From Cohaesibacter sp. ES.047 (GTDB lineage Bacteria; Pseudomonadota; Alphaproteobacteria; Rhizobiales; Cohaesibacteraceae): a stretch of DNA of 64,000 nucleotides. The translations under genes were made by a program, and so were the position numbers. The stretch spans positions 310,001 to 374,000 of the forward strand of contig NZ_LT907844.1 of the NCBI RefSeq assembly GCF_900215505.1, in the 5' to 3' direction. Shown here one piece after another: positions 47,011-55,988 of the stretch (positions are counted from its first letter, which is position 1; each line of letters begins with the position of its first letter). The notes under the pieces were generated by a model. The model saw nothing but the letters and a program-made list of their open reading frames with translations. It was not told the DNA's origin and did no database searches.

Positions 47011-47517
47011 ATGGAAATTCGCGAAGAAACCTCTGCTGACGCGGCGGACATTCATACCCTGACACAAAGAGCGTTTGCGCCCATGCCCTACAGCTCTGGC
47101 AGCGAAGGCGAGATCATCGACCAATTGCGCCGGGATGGCGATCTTGTGCTGTCGTTGGTGATGGATGATGATGGCATGATTGTCGGCCATGTGGCTTTTT
47201 CGAAAATCCAGATCGATGGCACATGGGACAAATGGTATTGCCTCGGCCCTATCTCGGTTGCTCCAGACAAACAGAATCAGGGCATCGGCAAGGCTCTGGT
47301 TGGCGAAGGTATGAGGCGCCTTCGCGCTCTTGGTGCCAATGGTTGTATCCTGATCGGCAACCCCGCCTACTATGTCCGGCTCGGGTTCGAATGCGATGGC
47401 CAATTACGCTATGGCGCACTGGATCCTTCACTCATTCAGCACATGACCTTTCAAGGCCCCGCACCAAAAGGCACATTGTCCCACGCCGATGCCTTCGAGC
47501 AGGCTTTGCAGCAATGA
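47011..47517 (+). CDS. GNAT family N-acetyltransferase
   Basis: 168 residues. The GNAT core shows LSLVMDDDGMIVGHVAFSKI (beta 2-3), GPISVAPDKQNQGIGKALVGEGMRRLRALGANG (motif A with Q-x-x-G-I-G for acetyl-CoA), and VLIGNPAYYVRLGFE (motif B: NPAYYVRLGF), the YhbS-like subgroup. The substrate is unknown. RBS AGGAT precedes the ATG. It stands alone between pckA and the convergent methionine aminopeptidase gene; stop codons of the two lie nine bases apart. Confidence 0.9.
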   Translation: MEIREETSADAADIHTLTQRAFAPMPYSSGSEGEIIDQLRRDGDLVLSLVMDDDGMIVGHVAFSKIQIDGTWDKWYCLGPISVAPDKQNQGIGKALVGEGMRRLRALGANGCILIGNPAYYVRLGFECDGQLRYGALDPSLIQHMTFQGPAPKGTLSHADAFEQALQQ

Positions 47518-47525
47518 ACTCTTGA

Positions 47526-48266
47526 TCAGAGCGTGACGACAATTGGTCCTTTCTTGCTGACAATCACCGTATGCTCGAATTGAGCGGTGAGGCAGCCGGG
47601 CGTAAAGAGCTCCCACTCCTTGTCGCCATCAAGCGCGAATTCGGCACCGGTCGACAGAAACGGCTCGATGGCAAGCACCATGCCCTCGACCAGCTTGCGC
47701 TTGTCGCGCCGGTCCGGAATGGCGAGCACTTCGGGCTTGTCATGAAGGGTTTCACCCACACCGTGACAGCCGAGCAGATTCTCGATGACCGTATAGCCGC
47801 CTTCCAGCGCGATCTCGGCAAAGGCGTTGGGGATCACCTGCATGGCGGCGCCATCTCGGATCTTGCTGACGGCACGATCCCGGGCCTTTTGGGCGGCCTC
47901 GACCAATTGCGCCTTTTCAGGCGTGACAGGAGGCAGGATGAAGGTTGCTCCCGCATCGGTGAAGAACCCGCCCTTGCTGGCGGAGACGTCGATATTCACA
48001 AGATCGCCGGCCTTGATGACCCGCGTATCCGCCCAGCCATGTGCAATAACCGGTTCGACAGAGATGCAGGTCGCACCGGGAAAGTCATAGACCTGCTCGG
48101 GCGCAGACCGCGCCCCTTCTCTTTCAAGGATCTTTCGGCCCAGATCATCAAGTTCCTTGATTGTCATACCCGGTTCGAGTGCCTTGCCCATTTCCTCGAT
48201 TGCCATGGCGACCGCCTTGCCGCAGTCCTTGAAACCTTCGAGTTGGTCGTTGTTGGTGATGATCAT
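47526..48266 (-). CDS. map: Type I methionine aminopeptidase
   Basis: About 246 residues. The enzyme removes the N-terminal Met from new proteins. All five metal ligands can be seen: Asp in LVNIDVSAS, Asp in GFFTDAGATF, His in CHGVGETLHDKP, Glu in LAIEPFL, and Glu in QFEHTVIV. The substrate-side histidine is in PVIAHGWAD, where most enzymes read CHG; here it is AHG. Length fits family. The start is uncertain: ATG 48266 (MIITNNDQLEG) matches homologues best; open frame extends to 48326 with further ATGs. A paralogue elsewhere in the genome is likely, since many alphaproteobacteria have two. Confidence 0.88.
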   Translation of the reverse strand: MIITNNDQLEGFKDCGKAVAMAIEEMGKALEPGMTIKELDDLGRKILEREGARSAPEQVYDFPGATCISVEPVIAHGWADTRVIKAGDLVNIDVSASKGGFFTDAGATFILPPVTPEKAQLVEAAQKARDRAVSKIRDGAAMQVIPNAFAEIALEGGYTVIENLLGCHGVGETLHDKPEVLAIPDRRDKRKLVEGMVLAIEPFLSTGAEFALDGDKEWELFTPGCLTAQFEHTVIVSKKGPIVVTL

Positions 48267-48490
48267 AGTGGCGTGAAGATCCTTGGCGTTTTGCATGATA
48301 TAACACATGCTTATCGCATTTGACATTGCGCTGACAAGCTGTGATCGCTCCCACCAGCATCAACGCGCCTCGCTTTATCCGGGAGACTTCGCCTCATGGC
48401 TACAGAAAAGACATACTCCTGTGTCACGGAACCAATGTGCGTGCGAAATAGTTGTCTTGAGAGATATTCAAACATAGAGAGGCGCAAATC

Positions 48491-48910
48491 ATGAAAAGGC
48501 AAATTGCTGCAGCATTCATGGCTGCCTGTATTGGCATGGTTGCCGTTCCTGTATCGGCTGAACCGCTTCCGCCATTCAAGCACTTCAAGAAAGAACGACA
48601 TTACAACGACAAGCGAAACTTCAAGCGGCACTGGGGACGTAATGATCACAGACGCCCCAGAATGGCGCCTCGCAATCACAGGCGCCATCATCGCGACGAC
48701 GACGACAATGGTGCGGCGCTCGCAGCAGGGGCCATCTTCGGGGCGATCGCCGGGACGATCCTGTCCGACATGAACAAGCGCCAGGCGCCGCCGCCAGAGT
48801 ATGGCGGGTACTGCAACTATGATGCGTGCGCCAATCGATATCGCAGCTTCCGGGGTTCGGATTGCACCTTCCAGCCCTACAATGGCCCGCGACGCTATTG
48901 TCGCATGTAG
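48491..48910 (+). CDS. BA14K family small secreted protein
   Basis: 139 residues. Signal peptide MKRQIAAAFMAACIGMVAVPVSA; a very basic His/Arg-rich middle (HWGRNDHRRPRMAPRNHRRHHRDDDDN), a glycine/alanine-rich hydrophobic segment (GAALAAGAIFGAIAGTIL) and a C-terminal CxNRYRSF...TFQPYNGPRRYC with four Cys. The C-terminus matches the BA14K family (Brucella 14-kDa immunoreactive, lectin-like protein). GAGAGGCG precedes the ATG. Location is periplasm or cell surface by inference. The function of the family is not settled. Confidence 0.85.
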   Translation: MKRQIAAAFMAACIGMVAVPVSAEPLPPFKHFKKERHYNDKRNFKRHWGRNDHRRPRMAPRNHRRHHRDDDDNGAALAAGAIFGAIAGTILSDMNKRQAPPPEYGGYCNYDACANRYRSFRGSDCTFQPYNGPRRYCRM

Positions 48911-48957
48911 CAAGTGCATTGCCAAAGGCCGAAATGCCGGAACACAGTGCTCGAATG

Positions 48958-48989
48958 AAAAAGGCCCGCAGACAGCGGGCCTTTGTTGT
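48958..48989. terminator. Bidirectional rho-independent terminator
   Basis: Seven-base-pair stem GGCCCGC/GCGGGCC with loop AGACA, preceded by A5 and followed by TTTGTTGTTT. It separates the convergent BA14K and choice-of-anchor I genes. Confidence 0.87.
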
Positions 48990-49011
48990 TTCTCTGTCAC
49001 GCCATCAAGCG

Positions 49012-50541
49012 CTACTTGATCGCCCACAGGGTGGTGGTGCCGGAGACTTCGTTGGCGACGGCCAGCATCGGTTTGCCGCTTGGGCTGTCTTCACCAGCGA
49101 TGAACTTGACGCCTTCCGGGCCGATGTCGCCTGCGGTCAGCTTTTCGGATTCACCCTCAAGCTTGGCGTTGCTGGCATAGGTTACGAAAGAGGACTTGGC
49201 TGGATCGGTGATGTCATAGACCATGATGCCGCTCTGACGCTCAAGACCGACGAAGGCGTAGAGCTTGCCATCCACTTCACCCAGTTCGATGGCCTCGGGC
49301 TCAGCGCCCTTGTCATCGGAGCGATTGTCGAAGCTTTCGTTTGCGCCCTGACTGTTGAAAGCGCTCGGCGCCAGTTCGGCGATCTTGGCTTCGATTTCGG
49401 TGCCGCTGTCAAAGACCATTTCGCCCATCTCGTTGAAGATTGAGAAAGACCGACCGCCGTAGCCATAGATGACGTCGAAATCGCCATCGCCATCACGATC
49501 CCCTTGCGAGGTGGTGATTTTGAGACGACCAAGATTTTCCTTTTTCTGCAGCTCTTCGGCATTCGGGAAGGCCGCCGGGTCGAGTTTGGCCTTGCCAAGT
49601 CGGGTTTCTTCGGAATAGCCGTCATAATCGCGGCTATCGCCTTCGTTGGCCATGACGACATAATTCACGCCATCCTTGGTGAAGGCGTCAATGGTGTCCG
49701 GCATGCGGAAAGACAGAACAGGCCAGTTCTGGCGGTTTATTTTGCCGTCCTTATCGGAAAGATCGACGAGCTCTTTGGAATAGTCCTGAAACCCGAGCGT
49801 GAAGACCTTTTTCAGGGCGGCACTGTCGACGTCAATCACTGCAATCGCGTTGCTTTCCTGCAGGGACACAAAAGCGGTCTTGCTGTCCGGCGTGATCGCA
49901 ACATATTCCGGCTCGATCTGCTGGGTGAAGGAGATACCCTCAGGAGCAGCCGTGTGGAAGTCATCGCCGAAATCTTTGGCTTTCAGCGCGTCAAACGTGA
50001 TCGTCTTCACCTCAAGCGAAGGGACGGACACGATGGAAACGGTGCCTTCAGGATCGGTCTTGAAATCGTCGGACGGCTCGCCTTCGTTGGCAACAATCAC
50101 AAAGTCACCATTGGGAGCAAAGACAACGCAATCGGGTAGAGCGCCGACGGTGGCTTCACCGACGAGCGTTCCGTCGGTTTTGTAGAGGACCAGTTTGCCG
50201 TCAGCCTGCTTGTCTTCCGCTTCCACTGCGATGGCAACATACTCACCATGAACCGACACGGAATTGGCGCCCTTGCCGTGCTTGGTGACATCAATTGCAC
50301 CGGCCTTCTTGATCTCAGCCGGGTTGGAGATATCCAGCATGTCGATGGATTTGTCGAGACCATTGACGACATAGAGCATCTTGCCTGCCTTGTCATAGGA
50401 GACAATTTCAGCGGCCCCCTCGTCGAAGACGCCTACGGAATAGGTCGAGATCGGCTCGATGGTAAGGGCTGCAGCTTCAGAGGCGAAGGGCAGTGCGAGG
50501 CAGCTGGTCAGAAGCAGCGCCTTGGAGAAACTTTTTAGCAT
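49012..50541 (-). CDS. Choice-of-anchor I family secreted beta-propeller protein
   Basis: 509 residues. Signal peptide MLKSFSKALLLTSCLALPFASEAAA. The rest is a series of short beta-blades with aligned phrases (YSVGVFDEGAAEIVSYD, KMLYVVNGLDKSIDMLDISNP, NGDFVIVANEGEPSDDF, PEGTVSIVSV, DYVAITPDSKTAFVSLQESNAIAVID-like) and NEGDSRDYDGYSEETR, which is the mark of the choice-of-anchor I family, often found fused to alkaline phosphatase or nuclease domains. This copy has no such fusion and no anchor. It is probably periplasmic or secreted. ATG 50541 has AAGGGAA upstream. Enzyme activity is unknown. Confidence 0.85.
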   Translation of the reverse strand: MLKSFSKALLLTSCLALPFASEAAALTIEPISTYSVGVFDEGAAEIVSYDKAGKMLYVVNGLDKSIDMLDISNPAEIKKAGAIDVTKHGKGANSVSVHGEYVAIAVEAEDKQADGKLVLYKTDGTLVGEATVGALPDCVVFAPNGDFVIVANEGEPSDDFKTDPEGTVSIVSVPSLEVKTITFDALKAKDFGDDFHTAAPEGISFTQQIEPEYVAITPDSKTAFVSLQESNAIAVIDVDSAALKKVFTLGFQDYSKELVDLSDKDGKINRQNWPVLSFRMPDTIDAFTKDGVNYVVMANEGDSRDYDGYSEETRLGKAKLDPAAFPNAEELQKKENLGRLKITTSQGDRDGDGDFDVIYGYGGRSFSIFNEMGEMVFDSGTEIEAKIAELAPSAFNSQGANESFDNRSDDKGAEPEAIELGEVDGKLYAFVGLERQSGIMVYDITDPAKSSFVTYASNAKLEGESEKLTAGDIGPEGVKFIAGEDSPSGKPMLAVANEVSGTTTLWAIK

Positions 50542-50675
50542 CGGTGTTCCCTTGGTTCGGTAATGAAACATGCCTCCCCTTAACGGCCCGATGTGACAGC
50601 CACGTGAAGTCCATACCGATGCACCAGATCTGTACTTCAGGCCCACTCTTGCGGATGGGCCTTGCGGATTGATTG

Positions 50676-50704
50676 TTGCTTTGCAATTCTGTATTGCAAA
50701 GCAA
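50676..50704 (+). promoter_or_regulatory. Perfect 12-bp inverted repeat in the GT25 leader
   Basis: TTGCTTTGCAAT (50676-50687) pairs exactly with ATTGCAAAGCAA (50693-50704), with a five-base loop. It sits 29 bp before the ATG at 50733. It could be an operator or an RNA hairpin. Low GC makes it weak as a terminator and no T run follows directly. Confidence 0.55.
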
Positions 50705-50732
50705 TCGCTCGATGGATTTTTGGAAACCAGAC

Positions 50733-51498
50733 ATGCCCCAGCCGCCCCCCCTTCGTTCAGGTCATCAATTTGTGGCGCCAAGAAGACCGTCGCCAAGCGA
50801 TGTCAAAACGCCTGTCTGATCTCAATATCGATTATCAAATTCTCGACGCGGTGGATTTCAAGGATCTGGAGCCGACGATCAAACGGCATTTCTCTTTAAG
50901 GATGCTCCGGGTTCTCTCGCTGGGTGAAATTGCCTGCGCGATGAGCCATCGTCTTGCCCTTCAGCGCATCGTTGACGGCGGACACCCTTACGGGATCGTC
51001 CTAGAGGATGACGCGATCCTGCCCGATGACTTCAGCGACTGGATCGATAGCCTCTCGGCCTATCCAGACGACATGGAGCTGGTCAAGCTCAGCGGGCATT
51101 ATGCGCCCTATCAACATGCCTGGAAGTTCGGCGAGCACAAGCAACGGGATATTCTGTTTGCGCCGCGCTGCTCGTCGGGAACAGCGTGCTATCTGGTCAA
51201 GGCGGGCGCAGCCAAAAAGCTGGCCGCCAATCTCTCGATCATCGATGAACCGATCGACCGCCTCCTCGCCAACCAGTATCGCAACCGCATCAATCTCTAT
51301 GAGGTTTGCCCTTTCCCCGTACGGCTCGACGAATGCGAGTCGACCATATCGGACCGGCTCAACAAGCCGCTGAAGAAAGACTTCAAGCTCGTCATTCAGA
51401 AGAAAATCTGGCGGTTCCAGCAATCTATGGGGATGCGCTACATGATCTTACGCAAGCTTGGTCTGTTTGCCGCCATTAATGCCAAAACAAAAGCGTAA
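50733..51498 (+). CDS. Glycosyltransferase family 25 protein (possibly frameshifted at its start)
   Basis: About 255 residues in the GT25 family (LPS or glycan galactosyl/glucosyltransferases). Family marks are VINLWRQEDRRQAMSKRLSDLNIDYQILDAVD near the N-terminus, SLGEIACAMSHRLALQRIV, and GIVLEDDAIL with the DxD-like EDD, then SGTACYLVKAGAAKKL. Its body frame has no ATG before residue 16. The nearby ATG 50733 has GGAAACC before it, but runs into a C7 tract (50745-50751) and is one base out of frame, ending at 50819. Removing one C would give MPQPPPFVQVINL in perfect agreement with family N-termini. The open frame itself begins at a TTG (50662). So this is either a phase-variable start, a TTG start, or a sequencing error. 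Confidence 0.75.
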
Positions 51499-51655
51499 CG
51501 CGCCCTTTTGAGCGGGTAGTCACCGCCGAAAGCGAAACCGCCGCCCATGACTTGTGCACTTCGGGAGCTCCTCATGTGCCTGCGCCTTGCCGCAAATAAG
51601 CACAACAGTGTATTTGAAAAGCTCAGCCAATTTCTTTTGCCGACAGGAGAGCAAG

Positions 51656-52435
51656 ATGTGCCGCTGGATCGCATACAAGGGGCAACCGGTTTTTCTGGAG
51701 CATTACATCACCACAGCCGAGCACTCGCTCATTCATCAAAGTCTTCATGCCGAACAGGGCAAGACCGAAACCAACGGCGACGGCTTTGGCATCGGATGGT
51801 ACGGATCGCGGCCAGAGCCGGGCATTTACCGCGAGATTTTGCCCGCGTGGAATGATGGCAATCTCAAAAGCCTCGCCTCACAGATCCAGTCACGCCTGTT
51901 CTTCGCTCACGTCCGCGCCTCGACCGGAACAGAGACCAGCCGCGCCAATTGCCACCCCTTCGCACTTGATCAATGGATGTTCATGCACAATGGCCAGGTC
52001 GGTGGGTATGGCGCCTTGCGACGGCTGCTTGAGAGCATGCTCGATGATGACCACTATGCGCACCGGACCGGCACCACAGATTCCGAGCTGTTGTTCCTTT
52101 TGGCCATGCAGGAGGATCTTCGCTCCTGCCCCAAAAAGGCTCTTGCCAAGGTTCTCAGGCGGGTCGTTAACGGCATGGCGGAGAAAGGCATCTCCACCCC
52201 CTTGCGCTTCACCTCCTGCCTCTCCGATGGCGAACGTCTGATCGGGTTTCGCTGCTCAAGCGATCATCAGGCTCCGTCGCTGTTTTATCGCCGCTATGAC
52301 AATGGCGACGTCATTCTGGTCTCCGAACCCATCGACAGGCAGCTTGAATGCTGGCAGGAAGTGCCGCAAGATCATGTGGTCTGCTTCACGGGCGGTAAAA
52401 TGGTGATGAGCGAGATGGCGATACAGGTACAATGA
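51656..52435 (+). CDS. Class II glutamine amidotransferase
   Basis: 259 residues. After removal of Met the protein begins with catalytic Cys2 (MCRWIAYKG). Further class II marks are NGDGFGIGWYG, FFAHVRASTGTETSRANCHPF (with the H-V-R that binds glutamine) and MHNGQVGGYG. This resembles YafJ/EgtC-like stand-alone amidohydrolases, which release ammonia or cleave gamma-glutamyl amides; no ergothioneine genes are nearby, so EgtC is not claimed. AGGAGAGC precedes ATG 51656. Its stop overlaps the start of the DUF1801 gene by four bases, so they form an operon. Confidence 0.9.
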   Translation: MCRWIAYKGQPVFLEHYITTAEHSLIHQSLHAEQGKTETNGDGFGIGWYGSRPEPGIYREILPAWNDGNLKSLASQIQSRLFFAHVRASTGTETSRANCHPFALDQWMFMHNGQVGGYGALRRLLESMLDDDHYAHRTGTTDSELLFLLAMQEDLRSCPKKALAKVLRRVVNGMAEKGISTPLRFTSCLSDGERLIGFRCSSDHQAPSLFYRRYDNGDVILVSEPIDRQLECWQEVPQDHVVCFTGGKMVMSEMAIQVQ

Positions 52436-52860
52436 CGCAGTCTCTTGACAAGATGAGCAAGGACGTTGAGGCCGCTTTTGCAGCGTTTCCCGATCCCGCA
52501 CGGATGGCCTTGTTGACGGTTCGGCGTTGGATCCATGAAATTGCCGGGGCGCGAAGCGATGTCGGTGCGATCCATGAAGAAGTCAAATGGGGGCAACCCA
52601 GCTTTGCCACGCGCCCCAAGACCGGGTGCCCGATCCGGCTGGGGATGCCCAAAGATGGCAGAAGCGCTGCGCTTTATGTGCCCTGTCAAAGCAAGCTGAT
52701 CGCACAATTGAGGGAGCATTATGATGCCTCCCCTCCGGCCAACTGGCAGTTCGAGGGCAAACGGGCCATCCATTTCGACCCGACCAAACCACTGCCAGAA
52801 ACCGAATTGCGCCATGCGATCACGCTTGGCCTGACCTATTACAGCGCCAAGCGCGACTGA
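52432..52860 (+). CDS. DUF1801 domain-containing protein
   Basis: 142 residues. Features HEEVKWGQPSFATRPKTGCPIRLGMPKDGRSAALYVPCQSKLIAQLR match DUF1801 (YdhG-like fold) of unknown function. The N-terminal helix (MTQSLDKMSKDVEAAFAAFPDPARMALLTVRRWI) is typical. It overlaps the amidotransferase gene by ATGA, implying coupled translation. Nothing else links it to a pathway. Confidence 0.88.
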   Translation: MTQSLDKMSKDVEAAFAAFPDPARMALLTVRRWIHEIAGARSDVGAIHEEVKWGQPSFATRPKTGCPIRLGMPKDGRSAALYVPCQSKLIAQLREHYDASPPANWQFEGKRAIHFDPTKPLPETELRHAITLGLTYYSAKRD

Positions 52861-53001
52861 CTGGCGCCGGCCAACGTACATGCCCGCCGATTGTCTGGCC
52901 GCACGTCTGAACGCATCCAGACGCTGGATTCTCTTGTGAGACCGTGTTAATGGCCCGAGAGCGCCGTGAGAAACGCGGCGCCCCTGCCCTGAAAGAAGAC
53001 A

Positions 53002-53916
53002 ATGCCTCTTTGGATCGCCATCACGATTTCTGCTGCGTTTTTGCAGAATATCCGCTCTGTGCTGCAAAAACACCTGAAGGGCACGCTCAGCACCACCGGA
53101 GCGACGTTCATTCGCTTCGCGTTTGGTGTTCCCTTCGCCCTTATCTATCTGTTTGGCTATGCCTGGCTGACGGGTGCGGCCATCCCTTCAGCAAACGGCG
53201 ATTTCGTCTTCTGGGTGGTCATCGCGGCTTTGGCACAGATTGGCGGGCAGATGTTGCTGGTGATGCTGTTTTCCTTCCGCAACTTTGCGGTGGGCACGGC
53301 CTACAGCCGCACAGAACCGGCGCAGGCGGCTCTCTTTGCCTTCATCGTCTTTGCCGAAACCATCTCGGCAACGGCGATCCTTGCCATCGTGATGGCTGTG
53401 CTCGGGGTGATGCTCATATCGGTTGCCCGCACGCCCTTCTCATGGCGCAGCCTTGTCATTTCGACCTTTTCGCGCACCGCGCTCATCGGGCTCGGGTCCG
53501 GGGCCTTCTTCGGCATCGCTGCGGCCGGGTTTCGCGCCGCATCGCTGTCTCTCGAACCTGACATGGCCTCGCCAGACTTCATCCTGCAGGCCGGGTTCAC
53601 GCTGGTTGCCGCGACGGGCTTTCAGACGCTTTTAATGGGATGTTACATGGCGCTCAAACAGCCAGAGCAGTTCGGCAATATCGCACGCGCATGGAAACCG
53701 TCGCTGGCGACCGGTTTTGTCGGTGCAACCGCATCCTTTGGCTGGTTCATGGCGATGACCTTGCAACAATCGGCGATCGTCAAGGCACTGGCCCAGATCG
53801 AAATGCTGTTCTCTTTTGCGTCCTCGGTCTTCATCTTCAAGGAAAGCATAAACCGGCTCGAGATCACCGGATGCCTGTTCATCGTCTGCGGCGTGCTCAT
53901 TCTGGTTCTGGGATAG
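53002..53916 (+). CDS. EamA/DMT superfamily transporter
   Basis: 304 residues with ten hydrophobic helices in two five-helix halves, as usual for DMT permeases. The first helix is WIAITISAAFLQNIRSVLQKHL and the second half ends with IFKESINRLEITGCLFIVCGVLILVLG. Substrate unknown; unlike ribN at 4703 it has no riboswitch. AAAGAAGAC precedes the ATG. It converges with the MATE gene. Confidence 0.88.
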   Translation: MPLWIAITISAAFLQNIRSVLQKHLKGTLSTTGATFIRFAFGVPFALIYLFGYAWLTGAAIPSANGDFVFWVVIAALAQIGGQMLLVMLFSFRNFAVGTAYSRTEPAQAALFAFIVFAETISATAILAIVMAVLGVMLISVARTPFSWRSLVISTFSRTALIGLGSGAFFGIAAAGFRAASLSLEPDMASPDFILQAGFTLVAATGFQTLLMGCYMALKQPEQFGNIARAWKPSLATGFVGATASFGWFMAMTLQQSAIVKALAQIEMLFSFASSVFIFKESINRLEITGCLFIVCGVLILVLG

Positions 53917-53940
53917 AACCAAGCCGGTTCAGCCGCGATG

Positions 53941-55320
53941 TCACTGCGCTGGCTGCTCGCCCAGCTCCAGCGAGGCCGTCTCCTTGTCATGGGGCAGGTA
54001 TTTCTTGAGATAGGGATAGACAAGAAACACCGCCATGATTACCGATACCAGATCGGCGGTCGGCTGGGCAAAGACCACGCCATCCAGACCAAACCATGCA
54101 TTCATCACAAACAGCATAGGGATGAAAACAAAGCCCTGACGGCTGATTGAAAGAACCAGCGATTCCCGTGCCGCTCCCATGGCCTGCAACGTGTTGATGA
54201 AGACAAACATCACACCGACAATGGGACCGGAGAAGAGCAGGATATGCACGAAGCGGACGCCCTGATCGACGACGCTCTTGTCTTCGATGAAGGCGCTGAT
54301 GATAAGGTCCGAGCTGAGAAAGGTCACCAGTGTCAGGACGCTGCCCATCACCAGTGCATAGACCATCGAAACATTGAGGATCGAACGAAAGCGCTGGGCA
54401 TTGCCCGCCCCGAAGCTATAGCCCAGAAGCGGCTGGATGCCGGCACCAAGACCGATCTGCAACAGGACCGCGATCATCATCACCTTGGATGCAATGCCCA
54501 TGGCGGCGATGGCCACATCGCCATATGCGGTGAGCACATTGTTCAGAATGATGACCGACGTGCTCATCATGACATTGTTGAGCGCCGCCGGCACACCGAT
54601 GGCAACAACCGGCCAGAGAACGCCCTTGATGCGGAAATCCTTGAAGGCAATGGACAGCCTGAAGCGGCCACGCGAAAACATGGAGAGGAAGTATCCCGCC
54701 GAGACGATGTTGCCGATCAGCGTTGCAACGGCAGCACCGGCAACGCCCATGTCCAGTCCGATGATAAAGATCGGATCGAGCAGGATGTTGAGGGCGGTGC
54801 CCAGCATCATGCCGATCATGGCCTGCTTGGCCTTGCCTTCGGCCCGAACGATGTTGCCAAAGGCAATCGAGATGATCACAAAGGGCGCACTGGGCGCGAT
54901 ATACAACAGATATTGCCGTGTCGGTCCAATCGTATCCTCGCTGACGCCGATGGCTGACAGAATGGTCGACATCTCGACAAAGAAGACAAGCGAGAACAGG
55001 ATGCCAACGATCCATGAGGCATAAAAACAAAAGGAGCTGACCTGCTGGGCGTAGGCTTGACGTTTCTCACCAAAGGCACGAGAAATGACCGACGTGCCCC
55101 CAATGCCGATGAGGTTACCGGTTGCCATGAAAAGCAAGAACACCGGGGTCGCCAACGAAACGGCGGCGACCTGTATCGGGTCATTGGTCTGGCCAACGAA
55201 GAAGGTGTCGGCAATGTTGTAGATCAGGATGACAATCATGCCAACAATGGTCGGAATGGCATTCTTCAGAATGGCTTTCGGGACCGACATGCTTTCGAAT
55301 TGTTCGTTGTCATTATCCAT
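53941..55320 (-). CDS. MATE family efflux transporter
   Basis: 459 residues with twelve predicted helices in two matching halves. MATE features: KAILKNAIPTIVGMIVILIYNIADTFFVGQTND at the start, GGTSVISRAFGEKRQ, and the second half GLGAGIQPLLGYSFGAGNAQRFRSI. It closely follows the type seen in Bacteroides/Vibrio-like multidrug exporters that swap Na+ or H+ for cationic drugs; the substrate is unknown. It is 48 bp downstream of a MarR-type regulator on the same strand, so it is probably controlled by that regulator and its palindromic operator. Confidence 0.92.
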   Translation of the reverse strand: MDNDNEQFESMSVPKAILKNAIPTIVGMIVILIYNIADTFFVGQTNDPIQVAAVSLATPVFLLFMATGNLIGIGGTSVISRAFGEKRQAYAQQVSSFCFYASWIVGILFSLVFFVEMSTILSAIGVSEDTIGPTRQYLLYIAPSAPFVIISIAFGNIVRAEGKAKQAMIGMMLGTALNILLDPIFIIGLDMGVAGAAVATLIGNIVSAGYFLSMFSRGRFRLSIAFKDFRIKGVLWPVVAIGVPAALNNVMMSTSVIILNNVLTAYGDVAIAAMGIASKVMMIAVLLQIGLGAGIQPLLGYSFGAGNAQRFRSILNVSMVYALVMGSVLTLVTFLSSDLIISAFIEDKSVVDQGVRFVHILLFSGPIVGVMFVFINTLQAMGAARESLVLSISRQGFVFIPMLFVMNAWFGLDGVVFAQPTADLVSVIMAVFLVYPYLKKYLPHDKETASLELGEQPAQ

Positions 55321-55368
55321 GCTGGTTATTCTCTTGTTCTTGCTTGCCGCCGTTTTTGCGACGTCAGC

Positions 55369-55815
55369 CTAATCCTGTATATTGGCGAGCAACCGCTCGA
55401 GCATGATCTTCAGATCCGCGACCTCTTGGGGGGTCATTTTGTCGATCAGGCAGGCTTCTATGGTTTGCCTGGTGGCCTGCACCTGACGATGTATCTGCTG
55501 CTCGGCGGGAGCGAGGGTGATGATCTTGCGTCGCCCGTCTTCCGGGTCGGGCATCGCCGCGATCAATTCCTTTTGCTCCAGACGTTTCAAGACACCAACC
55601 ACGGTCGGGTGGGCAATCCCGAAGTGTTCCTCAAAATGCTTGGGCGTCGTTGTCTTGCCCATGCGGGTGCGCAGGAAATACAGAAACTGGGCTTGCGTCA
55701 TCGTCAGCCCGAAAGGCTGCAATTTCGCATCCACCATCTGTTTCGTGCCATCGTTGAGTTGTTTGAGGAGGAAGCCGATTGTTTTTTCTTCGTGCTCACC
55801 ACGTTCATTGGGCAT
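55369..55815 (-). CDS. MarR family transcriptional regulator
   Basis: 148 residues from ATG 55815. Winged helix: LTMTQAQFLYFLRTRMGKTTTPKHFEEHFGIAHPTVVGVLKRLEQKELI (DNA-binding helices), AMPDPEDGRRKIITLAPAE (wing with the D-x-R-x3-I/V-x-L-T pattern). ATG 55815 is preceded by GAGGAGGGAG, which rules out the ATG at 55830. The next gene on the strand is a MATE exporter. A perfect palindrome lies about 60 bp upstream and is a likely binding site for autoregulation. Confidence 0.93.
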   Translation of the reverse strand: MPNERGEHEEKTIGFLLKQLNDGTKQMVDAKLQPFGLTMTQAQFLYFLRTRMGKTTTPKHFEEHFGIAHPTVVGVLKRLEQKELIAAMPDPEDGRRKIITLAPAEQQIHRQVQATRQTIEACLIDKMTPQEVADLKIMLERLLANIQD

Positions 55816-55873
55816 CGGCTCCCTCCTCATTAACGGCCTTCGTTTTGCGGGGACCGTTTCGTCCTGTCTATAT

Positions 55874-55889
55874 ATGTAGCGTGCTACAT
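55874..55889. promoter_or_regulatory. Palindromic operator, probable MarR binding site
   Basis: ATGTAGC-GT-GCTACAT: seven-base perfect arms around two bases, 59 bp upstream of the MarR start, next to a TATATA stretch that may be the -10 element. Such ATGTAGC/GCTACAT dyads are typical of MarR autoregulated drug-efflux operons. Confidence 0.75.
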
Positions 55890-55988
55890 TTTACAACGCA
55901 AAAAAATGTGAAGGGTTAACAAGCCCCGTCCCTTGTTGAGAATTCTGTTGATATTACGAGCCGCAAAGACAGCCTGAAGCGCTTTTCC

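Noticed and set aside
51656-52435. EgtC of ergothioneine biosynthesis
   Set aside because: The amidotransferase fold fits, but no egtB/egtD genes are near; the specific name is not supported.
53002-53916. Second RibN-type riboflavin transporter
   Set aside because: Same superfamily, but no FMN riboswitch or other specific evidence in its leader.
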